The translations under genes were made by a program, and so were the position numbers. Shown here in pieces: positions 1 through 10,256 of a DNA stretch of 64,000 nt. Positions within the stretch are counted from its first letter, which is position 1. Each line of letters starts with the position of its first letter. The notes beneath the pieces are model-generated. The model saw only the letters and a list, made by a program, of their open reading frames with translations. It was not told the origin of the DNA and made no database searches. Source of the stretch: Grammothele lineata (taxonomy: Eukaryota; Basidiomycota; Agaricomycetes; Polyporales; Polyporaceae); the NCBI GenBank assembly GCA_002150815.3, contig NDFF03000317.1, positions 496,001 to 560,000 on the forward strand, in the 5' to 3' direction.

Positions 1-1077
1 TCCCCGCGTCGGCCGCGTCCCATCGATCGTGCGCGGCCGTCGTCCCCTGAGGCTCCTAATCCGCGCGAGCGACGACTTGCGCACGAGCTCCAGCTGGCCA
101 AGTTGCCCGTTCACGTCGCGCGCGAGCCACACGCTGCTGAATGAGCCCGTCCCGAGAGGCTTCACGAGTTCGAGCGCGAGCGACGAACTCGTCAGCGTCA
201 AGCCCTGCTCGAGCTTCACGACGACTGGGGTGTGATCGGGTTCGGAGAGCGGGGGTGTGGGTGGGCCGAGTACGGACACATAGGGGTTCTCGTCCGGAAG
301 CGCAGTGGGGCGCGGGGTGAGCTGATGGTGGGGCGAGGTGGGCCGGCGGCGGAGCGCGTCTTGTGGCTTGTCATCGAGCGGCAGGGGTGGCGGAGGCGGG
401 TGGTGGTGGTGGAAGTGGAGGTCCGTGGGCGAATTCGTCTGTTCGCCACCGTGGAATCGAGGACCAGTTGCGGTGGTGTCGAGGAGGGCGGAGGCCAGTT
501 GCTGTGAGTCGAGGTCGACAAAGTCCCGGCGCACGTTCGTCTGCCCCTGAGAGTGATCTGCGTGTGGAGGCCGGTCCGATTCGCTCCCGTAGCGCGCGCG
601 AGAGGGGAAGAAACGTGAAAGCGGGGGAAGAGCGACGCGGTGATGGGGCGGGGAAGTCGAGTTATCACGCGAGCCTGCGGCGCTGGGCGGTGCGGGGGTG
701 CCCGATAACGAGCGTATGCTCGGGGGCGGGGTGGGCAGGAGGGATGGGCCAAAGAACTCGGCGTTGAGGGAGCGGGGCGCCTTGTGTGGGACACGCGGGG
801 TGTCGTCGGTGCTCACCTCGGACTTGTCAGATTGGACGGACTGGTGATCGTCGGAACCTGTGCGTCGGTGCGGGTTCGGCGGAGGCGAGGGCGCTGAGGT
901 GTCATCGGCGAATGGGGACGCGAAAAAGGCGTAGGTCTTGCTGCCTGTGGGGGATGGAGGCGGGGAGGACGACGAGGAAGCGGCGGATGTGGCGGAGAGG
1001 ACGCTGAGGTGTGAGGAGCGTGTCGAAGAGCCTATTGAAGGGGAAGGGCTGAGGTGGTAGTTCCAGTTATCCAACAT
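1..1077 (-). CDS. Protein kinase, N-terminal part (cut by window edge)
   Basis: An uninterrupted reading frame runs leftward from an ATG at 1077 to the window edge, about 359 codons. The first 280 or so residues are Pro/Ser/Thr-rich, with a His/Pro run, and look disordered. They are followed by KPLGTGSFSSVWLARD, which matches the glycine-rich ATP-binding loop (GxGxFxxV) that opens a eukaryotic protein kinase domain. The catalytic lysine, the HRD and DFG motifs and the rest of the domain lie beyond base 1, so substrate class cannot be assigned. A long disordered leader before the kinase domain is common in fungal regulatory Ser/Thr kinases. I see no intron in the visible part. It could also be a degenerate kinase, because the residues after the loop (LELVRKSS) do not show the usual VAVK strand clearly. 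Confidence 0.7.
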   Translation of the reverse strand, partial: MLDNWNYHLSPSPSIGSSTRSSHLSVLSATSAASSSSSPPPSPTGSKTYAFFASPFADDTSAPSPPPNPHRRTGSDDHQSVQSDKSEVSTDDTPRVPHKAPRSLNAEFFGPSLLPTPPPSIRSLSGTPAPPSAAGSRDNSTSPPHHRVALPPLSRFFPSRARYGSESDRPPHADHSQGQTNVRRDFVDLDSQQLASALLDTTATGPRFHGGEQTNSPTDLHFHHHHPPPPPLPLDDKPQDALRRRPTSPHHQLTPRPTALPDENPYVSVLGPPTPPLSEPDHTPVVVKLEQGLTLTSSSLALELVKPLGTGSFSSVWLARDVNGQLGQLELVRKSSLARIRSLRGRRPRTIDGTRPTRG

Positions 1078-1593
1078 GACGGGGGATGAGGCGGGACGCT
1101 CGGAGTCTGCGGGAGTATATATGGTCGAGAGCGGAGACAAATGGCGTAGATTCTCCTAAGCAAACCTATGCCGCGCTGCTGATAGGGGATGACGGCAGTT
1201 ATGGGGGATTTCCGATAGGCGACGAGTTGTTAAATGGCGAGGCAAGTCGGAAGTGCGGGGGTAGAGGCGAAGAAGTAGAGCGCGAAAGGGGAGAAGTTTG
1301 AGAGGGAATATGGTCAAAGGCTGAGATGGAGGTCGGTATATGCGAACCCCAATGGGTGGCGAGCGGTCGATATAGCGGGTCTGGCCAGCCGGGAGGAGAT
1401 AGAGGAGGGGGGAAGAGAGGAGGATAGGAGGCAGGCAAGAAGAGAGGATAAGGAGCGTGGAGGGCTAACGTCAGCAAGCCATGGGAGAGAAGACGAGAGA
1501 GCTCGGCGCGGGTCCAAATGTTGTCGTCCTAGTGGGGTCAGTGAGCGACCAGTGAGCGGGCGAACAAAGCATGCACAAGCTCCCGCGTCCCTC
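1078..1593. other. Intergenic, upstream of the kinase gene
   Basis: No gene is recognised. This is presumably the promoter and 5' leader of the kinase gene that reads left from 1077, ending at the target-site copy of the transposon that starts at 1594. Short open frames here have no family motif. Confidence 0.5.
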
Positions 1594-2477
1594 CAGGACC
1601 CCCGAATATCCACCAAGAGCTTACATCTCTCGGGGGTCCCGAAACGGCCATTTTCGGGGGTCCGGCCTGCGGCCGGATTCGGTGATCTGCATGTAACCTC
1701 CGGGACCTTCGGTCAGATTCGGTTTTCGGCGGCATACAACATTGATTTGTCAGCCGTTTTTTCGCTCGAAAAAGGCCACCGGAGGCCCCAAAATCGCTCC
1801 GGCGCGCTCTGCGCGCATGGTTCTTTCGCCTACACAAGTCGCCTTGAAGCCGCGAAGGAAACATCAGCATGTAAGATTGAATCACATATGTCTGAACGGC
1901 ATCGTTAGCTATAGGCGCTCGCATCATGGATAGGCTCATGAGCTCATATGCTGTGAAAACAGCAGTATTTGCGACTGAGAGGTAGTACTCGTGACACTCC
2001 ACTGGTGGTAAGTATCTCGCGTGCATGGCGGCGACGCCATATTGAGTCTTAGGTACCTCTACACTTCTGTTCGGATACTAGGGTCCAGCTGCCTCACTAC
2101 AATATTCAGGCTGTGTTGACCGTTATCAAAGGAAGGATGATGAACTTATCACCGAATCAACAACTGTATTTAGTCCCACATAAACGGGGATCACACGACC
2201 AACTTACATACGTTTACCATGCATAGACCGCTTGTTCAAACAGTTTTCGGTTGATGCGCGAGGTCCGGGACCGGCGCCTGACCGGCGCCACCCGACTTGG
2301 ACCGCCCCTTTCGGTTATCTAGCATACAACTCCGCCGGCCGAGGGTCATTTTCGGGCCTATCAGGTTGGCCCCTCCGGGGCCCATTTTCGGTGATCTGGA
2401 TGTAACTTTCCGGGCCCTACGGGCCCGTTTTCGGTGATCTGGGCATGTGACATCTGGGCGGTTATTCGGGGGTCCTG
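1594..2477. mobile_element. Non-autonomous DNA transposon (MITE-like), 884 bp
   Basis: The left end begins CAGGACCCCCGAATATCCAC (from 1594). The reverse complement of the right end (2457-2477) begins CAGGACCCCCGAATAACCGC, so the termini form inverted repeats of about 21 bp with two mismatches. The hexamer TCCCTC lies directly outside both ends (1588-1593 and 2478-2483), as expected of a target-site duplication. The inside has no convincing open frame. It carries several copies of a motif like TTCGGTGATCTGNATGTAAC, near both ends and in the same orientation (around 1678, 2389 and 2431). The superfamily is not clear: hAT ends can start CAGG but make 8-bp duplications. The element probably moves with a transposase encoded elsewhere. 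Confidence 0.7.
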
Positions 2478-3724
2478 TCCCTCCTCCGAGTTCCGCAGAT
2501 TTCAAGTTTCCCACCGCCTCCGGTCCGGCCCGGCCTCCGCCCTCTTGCCGCCTTATCTTTTCCTCTCCTCGTTGACGACGCCGTGACTTTCTAACGTCTT
2601 TTCACTTCCCAATGCCTATGAGATGCCCTCGTCCCCCTCCACGCCGTTGAGGACGACACCCACGATCGTGTCGGCAACGCAAACAAGCCTCCCTCGCGCG
2701 CGCCTCGCCACAAGCCGCGCAGCGCGCGAATTTGAGCCCTCCGACGTCATCTTTCCGTCCTCCTGACGCCCCTCTCGCCTCAACCCCACGGAACATATGC
2801 ATACCACTGCGTCACTTTCGACGCGCGCAAGCTCAAGCTCTCGCGCTGCGGCTGCCCGCGGTGCGCGCAGCAGCAGCGCACGAGCGCGCCCATCTCGGAC
2901 TCTCTCGAGACTCGAACGACGTGGCATCGAGCCCGAGTCCCGACCGCCAGCGACTAGTGACGCGGACGGGTCATATGATGACCACGAATTAGAGATCGTC
3001 GACGCCCGCATTCAATTCAGTACTAGTGGAAGTTCCGGCTGTGCGCGAACACATATGACGCCCGTCAAATATTGATCATCGAATATTGCCTCCCGAAGAA
3101 GCGCGGGGTCACCGGCCGCGGTATTCAGACGCCTCGGGAAGGGTGTTTCTGAGCAACCGGCCGCCCAAGCCTCGCGAGAGCCAGTGCAAGGCGTAGAACA
3201 CAGCGCCTCAATTCCACCTTGTCTTATTCCTATGCTCCGCGCTGCATTCAAGGTGGTGAGTGTGGTGAATGCGGGACGCACAGTACACACAAGCTATGCA
3301 GGCTGCAGCGCGCCTGATATCCACCTTCGATGACCATCGCGCGGTCTCCCTAGCTTCCATCCGATGCAGATACGCGCACTTACGTTCACCTCCGCGCACA
3401 GTATGACCACAGATGCTCAAAAACGATCCTGATATCCCGATAGCCTGATTCTCGTCGCCGCCGCCATCGACGGATCATGTCAACTGCCCACTCTCCGCCC
3501 GAACGTGCGTGCCGCAAAACGTCATACGTACGCGCGCGCTAGGAGCTTGTTTTCAGAACATTGGGTATTGCATTGCATTGCAGTGGGTATCGTGGATGAT
3601 CTTGGGGGTATCGGTGTACACCAGACAGAGGACAGCAACCAACGGACTCCAAGGGAAACAAGAGACAGCATCCAGGACAACGACCCACCCACCTACCCGC
3701 CCACCCATACCACCTCCGCGCAGG
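2478..3724. other. Intergenic, no supported gene
   Basis: Between the transposon and the lyase gene there are only short overlapping frames on both strands (for example 2616-3011 on minus and 2797-3075 on plus). They have Arg/Ala/Ser-rich composition typical of GC-rich non-coding DNA, and none has a family motif. The 3' end of the lyase transcript must lie just left of 3725. Confidence 0.45.
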
Positions 3725-5736
3725 TCACTGATTGACCGTCATCGCAAAGCCCTTGAACCACGTAAACTGGTCCCGCGGCGTCGCGTACTCCTCCTCGTGG
3801 CCCCCAAAGAACGTGCTGTAAACAGTCACCGTCGTCACCGTTAGCGCTGTCTCCTAGACGGATCCCCAAGGAGCAAAAACTCACCTGAAGAACAGCCCGG
3901 TGAACCCAACGGGCGCGGGGGCCGCAGCGGCCGAGAGCCCGCGCACTGGGGGCACTGCAGCAGATGCGGGGTCGGGCGCGAACGCGAGCGTGTACGTCGT
4001 CTCGGTGGGGCCTGGTGGGAGGGTGACTGTGAGCGCAGGGAGGGCGATAGTGGTCGTTTGCGTGACGGTGGCGACAGCAGTAGGATCCGGGGTGGACGAG
4101 ATCACTGATGTTGTAGTGTACGCGGATGATGTTGAAGGTGAGGTGGGGGGCGCGGTGCTCGTGCTGGAAGCGTCGATAGACGTTGGCGTAAAGAAAGGTT
4201 TGAAGATGTCGTAATTCACATCCCCTCCGTCTTCACTGTCTGCCTCATCCACCCCGTCCGCGTCTTCCGCCCACAACACAGACTGCTGAGGCGCCCCAGC
4301 ATCACTATCGTCATCGCCATCCCCCTCCAGCGCCTTCCCCTCATCCACGATCCCCACGATCTGTTGAGGCAACTCCGCCTCCGGCCGCGCGCGATAATAC
4401 ACATCACACCGTTCGATGACGCGCTTCCCGTCAACGTCGAGCGCGAACCCCCCATCCTGCTCCCCTGGGGTGTTGAGCGTCACCGTCTGGCGCACGTGCG
4501 TCCAGTTCCCGGCGGCGAACTTGAACGCGCCGCGCCCGACGGAGAGCCCGTACGCGGCGTCGCACACGGACTGGGGAGGGGTGTGGCAGAGCGCAGGGGT
4601 TTGTTTGTCTTTCGGGGCGTACTACAATTAGAGGGTGCGGGGTAAGGTTAGGTGAGGTGACTGTATGCGGCCTCAAAGAATGCACGTACCAAGTAAAGCT
4701 CCCCCACACCCCCCTTCCTCCACATCAACCTCGTACTGAAACAGCTCCCCGCTGGGTCCCCGCCCGAGCACCCCTCGTGGCCCCCATAGATCCCCGGCAG
4801 CTTCCCCGCGCGCACCCAGTCAAAGTCCGCGGGGAAGAACACGCTGTACTCGAGCGTCACGTTGCGCGCCTCGCTCAAATCCAGCGGGGGCGCGTAGAAG
4901 TCCGCCCCGCCTTGGGGTGCGGAGCCGGGGTTGATGGAGTATGCGGGGTAGAAGAGCTGCAGGAAGGAGGAGGGGGAGGAAGGGGAGGGCGGCGCGGGGA
5001 TGGCTCCTGCTGCCACGGCGGCGGTGACGGCGCGCTCGGCGGCCGCGAGGGCTGCTGCGAGTTCGGGGTCTGGGTGTTGCAGGTCGAGCCCTGAGGCGGC
5101 GGGCGCGACAGCGAGATTCGGAGGAACAGTGCCATTGGTAAAGGGATGGCCCCCCGACGATCCGTCGCCGCCACCGGTATTCGCTGGCGGCGTAATTACG
5201 GAGTCAAGGGGGGCAATAGGCTGGGGCGCGCCGCCCCCGACGATAATGTGCATGTTCTTCTGCCCATACGCGAAGTTCTTGACGTTGAACGCGCCGAGGT
5301 CTGTCATCTGCGCCGGGGCGGTCCATGTGGTCTCTAGGAGCGTCGAGGAGACGTCTGGAGGGGCCGCGAGGGTGATCGTGTTCGTCACCGTCGGCGTGGG
5401 CCCGGGGATGGTCACTGTGGGGCCTGGTGCGAAGACAGTCGAGATGACTGTTGCGGTTAGGGGAAGAGCTGGGGGTGCGGGCGAGTCGCTGCTGCTGGGT
5501 ACGGGGGAGCTTGTTTGAGCTGGAGGGGGCGAAGTCGCTTGGCTTGTGCTAGACGTGTCCTGGGTGGGTGCAGAGACAGTCGAGGTTATCGTCGTAGTTG
5601 TCACTGCGGCAAACGTTGACTCGGCACCGGAAGAGGTCCCCGAGATGTCTCCAGCGGACGCGTTCCCGTCCTGGGGTATGGCCATGGCGTCTAGAGCAGC
5701 GAAAGCGACCAATAACATAGCAGCCTTCGAGGCCAT
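3725..5736 (-). CDS. Secreted polysaccharide lyase family 14 protein
   Basis: Three exons (5736-4690, 4621-3885, 3815-3725) give 624 residues, with introns 4689-4622 and 3884-3816. The product starts with a clear signal peptide (MASKAAMLLVAFAALDAMA). A Ser/Thr/Pro-rich region of roughly 240 residues follows, then a PL14-type lyase domain. Family marks are the run FPADFDWVRAGKLPGIYGG, a Cys-containing loop ending CFSTRLMWR, the DVYYR strand, and the terminal STFFGGHEEEYATPRDQFTW block. PL14 enzymes cleave uronic-acid polysaccharides such as alginate or glucuronan by beta-elimination; the substrate of this one is unknown. It is odd that about 120 residues rich in Thr/Ser/Pro and Asp interrupt the domain between DVYYR and the FFSTFFGG block. 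It is divergently transcribed from the dioxygenase gene at 6411. Confidence 0.85.
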
Positions 5737-6410
5737 GTCGAAAGCGAGATTTGGACACAGCAGGGGTGACGGTGTTCGGACGCACGGCGACGGCGAAAGT
5801 AAGCGTGGGCTTGAAGGAATTTATGGACTCTCAAGAGGCTGACGTCGGTGACTACTAGAATCGCACCGGGAACTGAGCGAGCCCAAGAGGCTGACTGGGT
5901 CGCTTCAGCATCATTCCCCTCCTGCAACACAATGTCAGCCGACACACTCGAGCCAGATAGGGCTGCACCTACTCGTACTCGACACCGGGTCCTCCAAAGC
6001 AGCTCGCAACCGCGATGCGCGGTCTGCAGTACTCTTAGCCTGCATGTACGGGCCAGCTGGGAACGGTATTTCCGCCCTTGCCATTGATTTCATTACACCT
6101 TGTCGCATTGTTCGCTGTGAGTACCTCCAGCCCCATGGGGTTCTGTTGATGCGCGAATAAACGCCGCTCTAGAAGACATGATGGCGGTTGAGGATGAGGC
6201 GAATCCGGGCGTCAGTGGCGTCAGGACGGCCTTTCTGCCTGCCCCGCGTGTCGTTGCCGGCCTCGAGCCTGGGGTTCACGCGCTCCGTGCGACCCTGAAA
6301 CCATACCAGACGGCTCATGGCGGCGACCTCTTTCACTCCAACCACCAGGGCCTCTCTGCAGGCTCTGCTACCCCTCGACACACTCCTCACGCTTAGGTCT
6401 TCCTGTCAAA
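5737..6410. promoter_or_regulatory. Shared divergent intergenic region (PL14 lyase / DOPA dioxygenase)
   Basis: A region of 674 bp separates the two start codons of genes read away from each other, so it must hold both promoters. I see no strong TATA box or repeated operator. Short frames here have no recognisable product. Confidence 0.5.
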
Positions 6411-7410
6411 ATGGCGCCCTGCACGGATTTGAAGCAGGTCGTTGAGTCCGAGATTAAGTGCGTTCTCATCGTTTCATCGTTTCTGCAATACGGACACCGT
6501 TCACTTATGCTGACTCTCGACGCGTTTGCCAGGGAATGGCATTTCCGTAGGTCTACGCTCGTATATGCGCATCCGCAGTGTCGTTGAGCCTGGGGGATCA
6601 GACATCTACTTCCACCAGCGTAACGCGGACGAACACCACGCTGCTCTCGAGCTCCGCGACGCCGTTCTCCGTCTTAGGCGCGATGGCGCGTTCGTCGCTG
6701 TCCCGCTCTTCCGTGTCAACACGGACCCTATCGGGCCGCACCCTGTCGGTGAGTTCTTAATTACCCCGACGTGTGGTGGGAAGTGTGGGGAACTCAAGTT
6801 GTGGGGTGGATGCAGGGTCGTACGAGATCTGGTGCCCTGCAGAGTCGTTCGCCTCTGTGTACTCGTACCTTGCGCTCAACCGGGGCGATTTGAGGTGAGC
6901 GGACTTGCTTGGGAGCGGCTTTGAGGGCTGTAGTGATAAATCCTCCGGGCAGTGTGCTCATCCACCCTTTGACTCGTGAGGAGGTACGTGGCTCGTCCAA
7001 CTCAGGATGCATGATGTTAGTTGAAAGCTCATTTTTTCATCGTCGTGCCATTTACAGCGCAAGTGAGTCGTCCCGCGTGTGTCCTCTCTGAGCTACCCCA
7101 CTGACACTCTGGATGGCAGGGACCACGAGGTCCGCCAGGCTTGGCTCGGCACTTCCTTCCCCCTCGATCTTTCCAGACTTCCCGTCACCAGCGAGGAGGT
7201 CCCGTTGCAATATTCTAGCCTCAGTATGTCCACCCTCCTTCATCCACAGCCCATCATCCTTACCGAGACGGATTGTTCTTCTCCTTTGCAGAGCTGGGAT
7301 ACTCATCGACCGCCCCCAAACCCTCGCTTGAGGAGCGCAAGCGCGTTGGCGCGAACCTGGAGCAAATTTTGAAAGGCGAAAAGGAGGCTGCGAAAGCACC
7401 CAGCGACTAA
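6411..7410 (+). CDS. DOPA 4,5-dioxygenase family protein
   Basis: Eight exons: 6411-6457, 6533-6546, 6602-6748, 6816-6894, 6953-6983, 7058-7062, 7120-7223 and 7292-7410, giving 181 residues. The joined protein shows the family signature: KEWHFHIYFHQ, then LRDAVLRLRRDGAFVAVPL, PIGPHPVGSYEIWCP, and YLALNRGDLSVLIHPLTREE. The His residues in HFHIYFH, GPHP and IHPL are the expected ligands of the active-site metal. Members open the catechol ring of DOPA, giving betalamic acid or muscaflavin in pigmented agarics. Most fungal copies have unknown substrates. Two exons are tiny (14 nt and 5 nt). Both are required to keep the frame and the family motif, and both have GT/AG borders. The start is the first ATG upstream of EWHF in frame; the N-terminus is less certain than the rest. 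Confidence 0.85.
7058..7062 (+). other. 5-nt micro-exon of the DOPA dioxygenase gene
   Basis: The five bases CGCAA sit between an acceptor (TTTACAG) and a donor (GTGAGT). Including them turns LTREE plus DHEVRQAW into LTREERKDHEVRQAW in frame. Leaving them out breaks the frame. The assignment is inferred from the reading frame and remembered family sequence. Confidence 0.65.
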
Positions 7411-7734
7411 GGACTTTACTCGTCCACTTCTTCGCTGCTCTTTTGTAATATCTGTCTCTGTGTCACCTTGTACCTCTATTCCAGCCTGCACATCTTCCGC
7501 CAATGGTCTCCACAATCACCGCGTGTCTCCTTGTGTTCTGCGTTCATACTGGGAACACAGTGGGCCTTAAGCTTACGGCCTGCCGGTCCACGCGTCCTAT
7601 GTAACGCCCACGCGGGGACGGGCGCCTCCGTCCAGCATCGTGCTTGCCCCCTGCCATGAGTCAATCGCGCCCACTGAGCTTCGCACCCACCCCGCTCTCC
7701 TCCTCGTCGCCTCCGCCCCGCGCGCTCCATCGTA
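7411..7734. other. Intergenic between dioxygenase and PRO1
   Basis: This stretch of 324 bp holds the 3' end of one gene and the promoter of the next, on the same strand. Pyrimidine-rich tracts precede the PRO1 start codon. No other feature is seen. Confidence 0.5.
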
Positions 7735-9820
7735 ATGGCGCGTCCTAGACACTCCCCTTCCCAGACGATTGTCATCAAGCTCGGTGCGTCCACGCTTCCC
7801 CGCCTTTGCTTGAGGGGATTTTTCGCGAATCGTAAGCGACCGGCGAGACTGACGCACGCGCGTGTGTATGCTCGCAGGGACGTCGTCGATCGTGCATGAG
7901 ACGACACACCAGCCGCTGCTATCGACGCTCTCCGCAGTCGTTGAGACTGTCGTGGCGCTGCGCGCGCAGGGCCACAAGGTTGTGCTCGTTAGCTCGGGTG
8001 CGATTGGTGTTGGGCTCAAGCGCATGGACGTCGCGAATAAGCCGAAAAGCCTGTCGAAAAAGCAGGTAAGATGCATTGGTCGCTGTTTGAGGATGGGCGA
8101 TGCAGAAGGCTAATTGTGGGATGGGGCGCAGGCACTCGCTGCGATAGGGCAGGGACGGCTCATCGCGCTGTGGGACAACTTGTTCGGTCAGGTCGGACAG
8201 CCTATTGCGCAAATTTTGCTCACAAGAGGGGACATATCCGACGTACGTTATTCGCTTTTTCAACGGATCCCGTGAGTACTTAGTGGGAGTAGCGAACACG
8301 ATACCTCAATGCAGTGAATACGTTCAAGGAGTTGCTTTCAATGGGGGTCGTGCCTATCGTGAACGAGAACGATACGGTATCCGTCAGCGTGAGTGTCTCT
8401 GTTCTCCTGGGTTTTTCTTTCATTTCCTTCCTCTTCCGTTGGAAGCGCTCCCCCTTCTCCCCTCACGATGCTCATAATGCATGTAGGAGATCAAATTTGG
8501 TGATAATGATACACTATCAGCAATCACTTCGTCGATGATCCACGCGGACTACCTGTTTCTTCTGACCGACGTTGACGGCTTGTACACCTCCAACCCACGA
8601 AAAGACCCAAATGCCTCACGAATAGACGTGGTGTCTTCAGTGGATGAGATACGGTCGCGAGGTATGTCATTCTCTTGCTAACAACTTAACGCATGCTGAC
8701 GTCTGCATACAGTCAGTACGACTACGCTCGGCTCAAGTCTGGGTACAGGAGGAATGGAGACAAAACTTATTGCGGCGGACATTGCGACTGCAGCGGGCGT
8801 GACGACGATCGTCACGTCAAGCAAGGACCCGACGAACATCTTCAAAATCATCGAGTACAACTTGCAACTCAAGTCCGGCTCGAATACCCCCCTCACGGCT
8901 CCGCCATCCGGGCGTGCAAGCCCGGAACCCACGCCTCTCATCACCCCCACTCCAAGCACCCGTCCTCTGAGCGAGTTCTCATCGATCACGCCCACCCCAT
9001 CCACCGCCGGCTTTCCATCAAGCTCCAGCTCAACCCCATCGCTTCCCTTGAACCTTATCCGTCCACCACACACGGTCTTCGTACCCTCCGTCGCGCCACT
9101 ACGGGATCTCAAGTCCTGGACCCGAGACACGCTCTATCCTTCAGGGAGCGTCGTCATCGACAGGGGAGCGCACCACGTCCTCTCGAAGCGTGAGTCAGGC
9201 GGGCGCCTGCTCGCTGCGGGCGTCGTTGCAATCCGCGGGGCGTTCGCGTCAGGCCAGGCGGTACGCATCGTCGTTCGGAAGCGCTCCCCAAGCGAAGCAG
9301 CGGCGGTGGCGTCGGAAGCGGCGCTCGTGGAGGGCGGTAGCAGCTCGGCGGAGGCGAGCCCTGTCTCGGTGCGGGGCGCGGCGGTATCTGCGTTCGTGGT
9401 CGAGACGGTACCGAACACCCCGGAGATATCTGCGGCGGCGTCGCTGAGCTCGTCCATCTCGTCGATTGCGTCCGCGCTGGAGGGGTTCGTGCCTGTTGAC
9501 GCGGACGCGGACGCCACGCCGTCGACGACGCTGCGGGCGTTGCCAGAGGACGACACCGTGGTTATTGAGCGGACTGCGGACGCGGATATGGCGGAGTGGG
9601 AGCTGGAGGAGGTTGGACGGGGGTTGGCGAACTATAACTCGGCGCAGATTGACAGGGTGAAGGGGCTTAAAAGGTAAAGTGCAATCGTGTCATAGTTGCG
9701 TCCTACGGTATACGCTGACGATACTCTCCGCTTTTCAGTTCGCAGATTGCTCAGCTGCTGGGCTACGCGGACTCGGAATACGTTGTAGAGAATATCACCA
9801 TTCGCGTACCTCCGTCGTGA
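7735..9820 (+). CDS. PRO1: Glutamate 5-kinase (gamma-glutamyl kinase)
   Basis: Seven exons: 7735-7783, 7878-8065, 8132-8242, 8293-8388, 8487-8661, 8713-9673 and 9739-9820, giving 553 residues. The enzyme phosphorylates glutamate with ATP in the first step of proline synthesis, in the cytosol. The amino-acid kinase fold shows TIVIKLGTSS near residue 11, [25 protein letters not shown] and [15 protein letters not shown]-terminal PUA-type domain contains [28 protein letters not shown] and ends [20 protein letters not shown]. The protein is longer than the yeast enzyme (about 430 residues). It has two low-complexity inserts, a Pro/Ser/Thr-rich one between kinase and PUA (8880-9060) and an Ala/Ser/Asp-rich one inside the PUA region (9290-9600). 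The last intron is needed to reach the conserved tail. Confidence 0.93.
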
Positions 9821-10256
9821 TAGGGTGTAGTTCTGGGAGAATACATCCATACACGTTTGTGGTCCGACAGCTGTCGGCTCAGTTTACGTGTAATACACCC
9901 AAGGCTGCCTCTGGGGGACTTATGCGGGACTGTGTAGCGTCTGCGGAAGGTTTGGGGAGAGGCTGTCCTGGTCGCCGGCCGAGACGTTGTAGCCCAGGTA
10001 CGCCTCCAAATTCTCGTCTCCCATTGGTCCGCAGCTGTTGGCGCCGGAGTCATCGCACGTGGGTGATGTGTTTACGACGGACAAACAAGGAAGTTGCGAG
10101 AATTGCGGAGCGCCGAGGCCCGTTTATGATTTCTCCACCTCTGCGCTCTCTGCCTCCACCAACTCCCCCTTCCTCCACCCTCTCTCCCTCTCCCCCACAT
10201 CGCCTACTATACCCTCTATATGAACTAATCTTTCTTGAAACATCCCTGGAGACACC
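9821..10256. promoter_or_regulatory. Intergenic region and promoter of PRPP synthetase gene
   Basis: Of these 436 bp, a TATA-like string (CTATATGA) and pyrimidine-rich blocks lie just before the ATG at 10257. A frame that reads across here on plus is an artefact of GC-rich composition. Confidence 0.4.

Noticed and set aside
216..794. 192-codon minus-strand frame
   Set aside because: It overlaps the kinase gene in another frame on the same strand and is Arg/Pro/Ser-rich; the kinase frame runs into a GxGxFxxV loop and is clearly the coding one.
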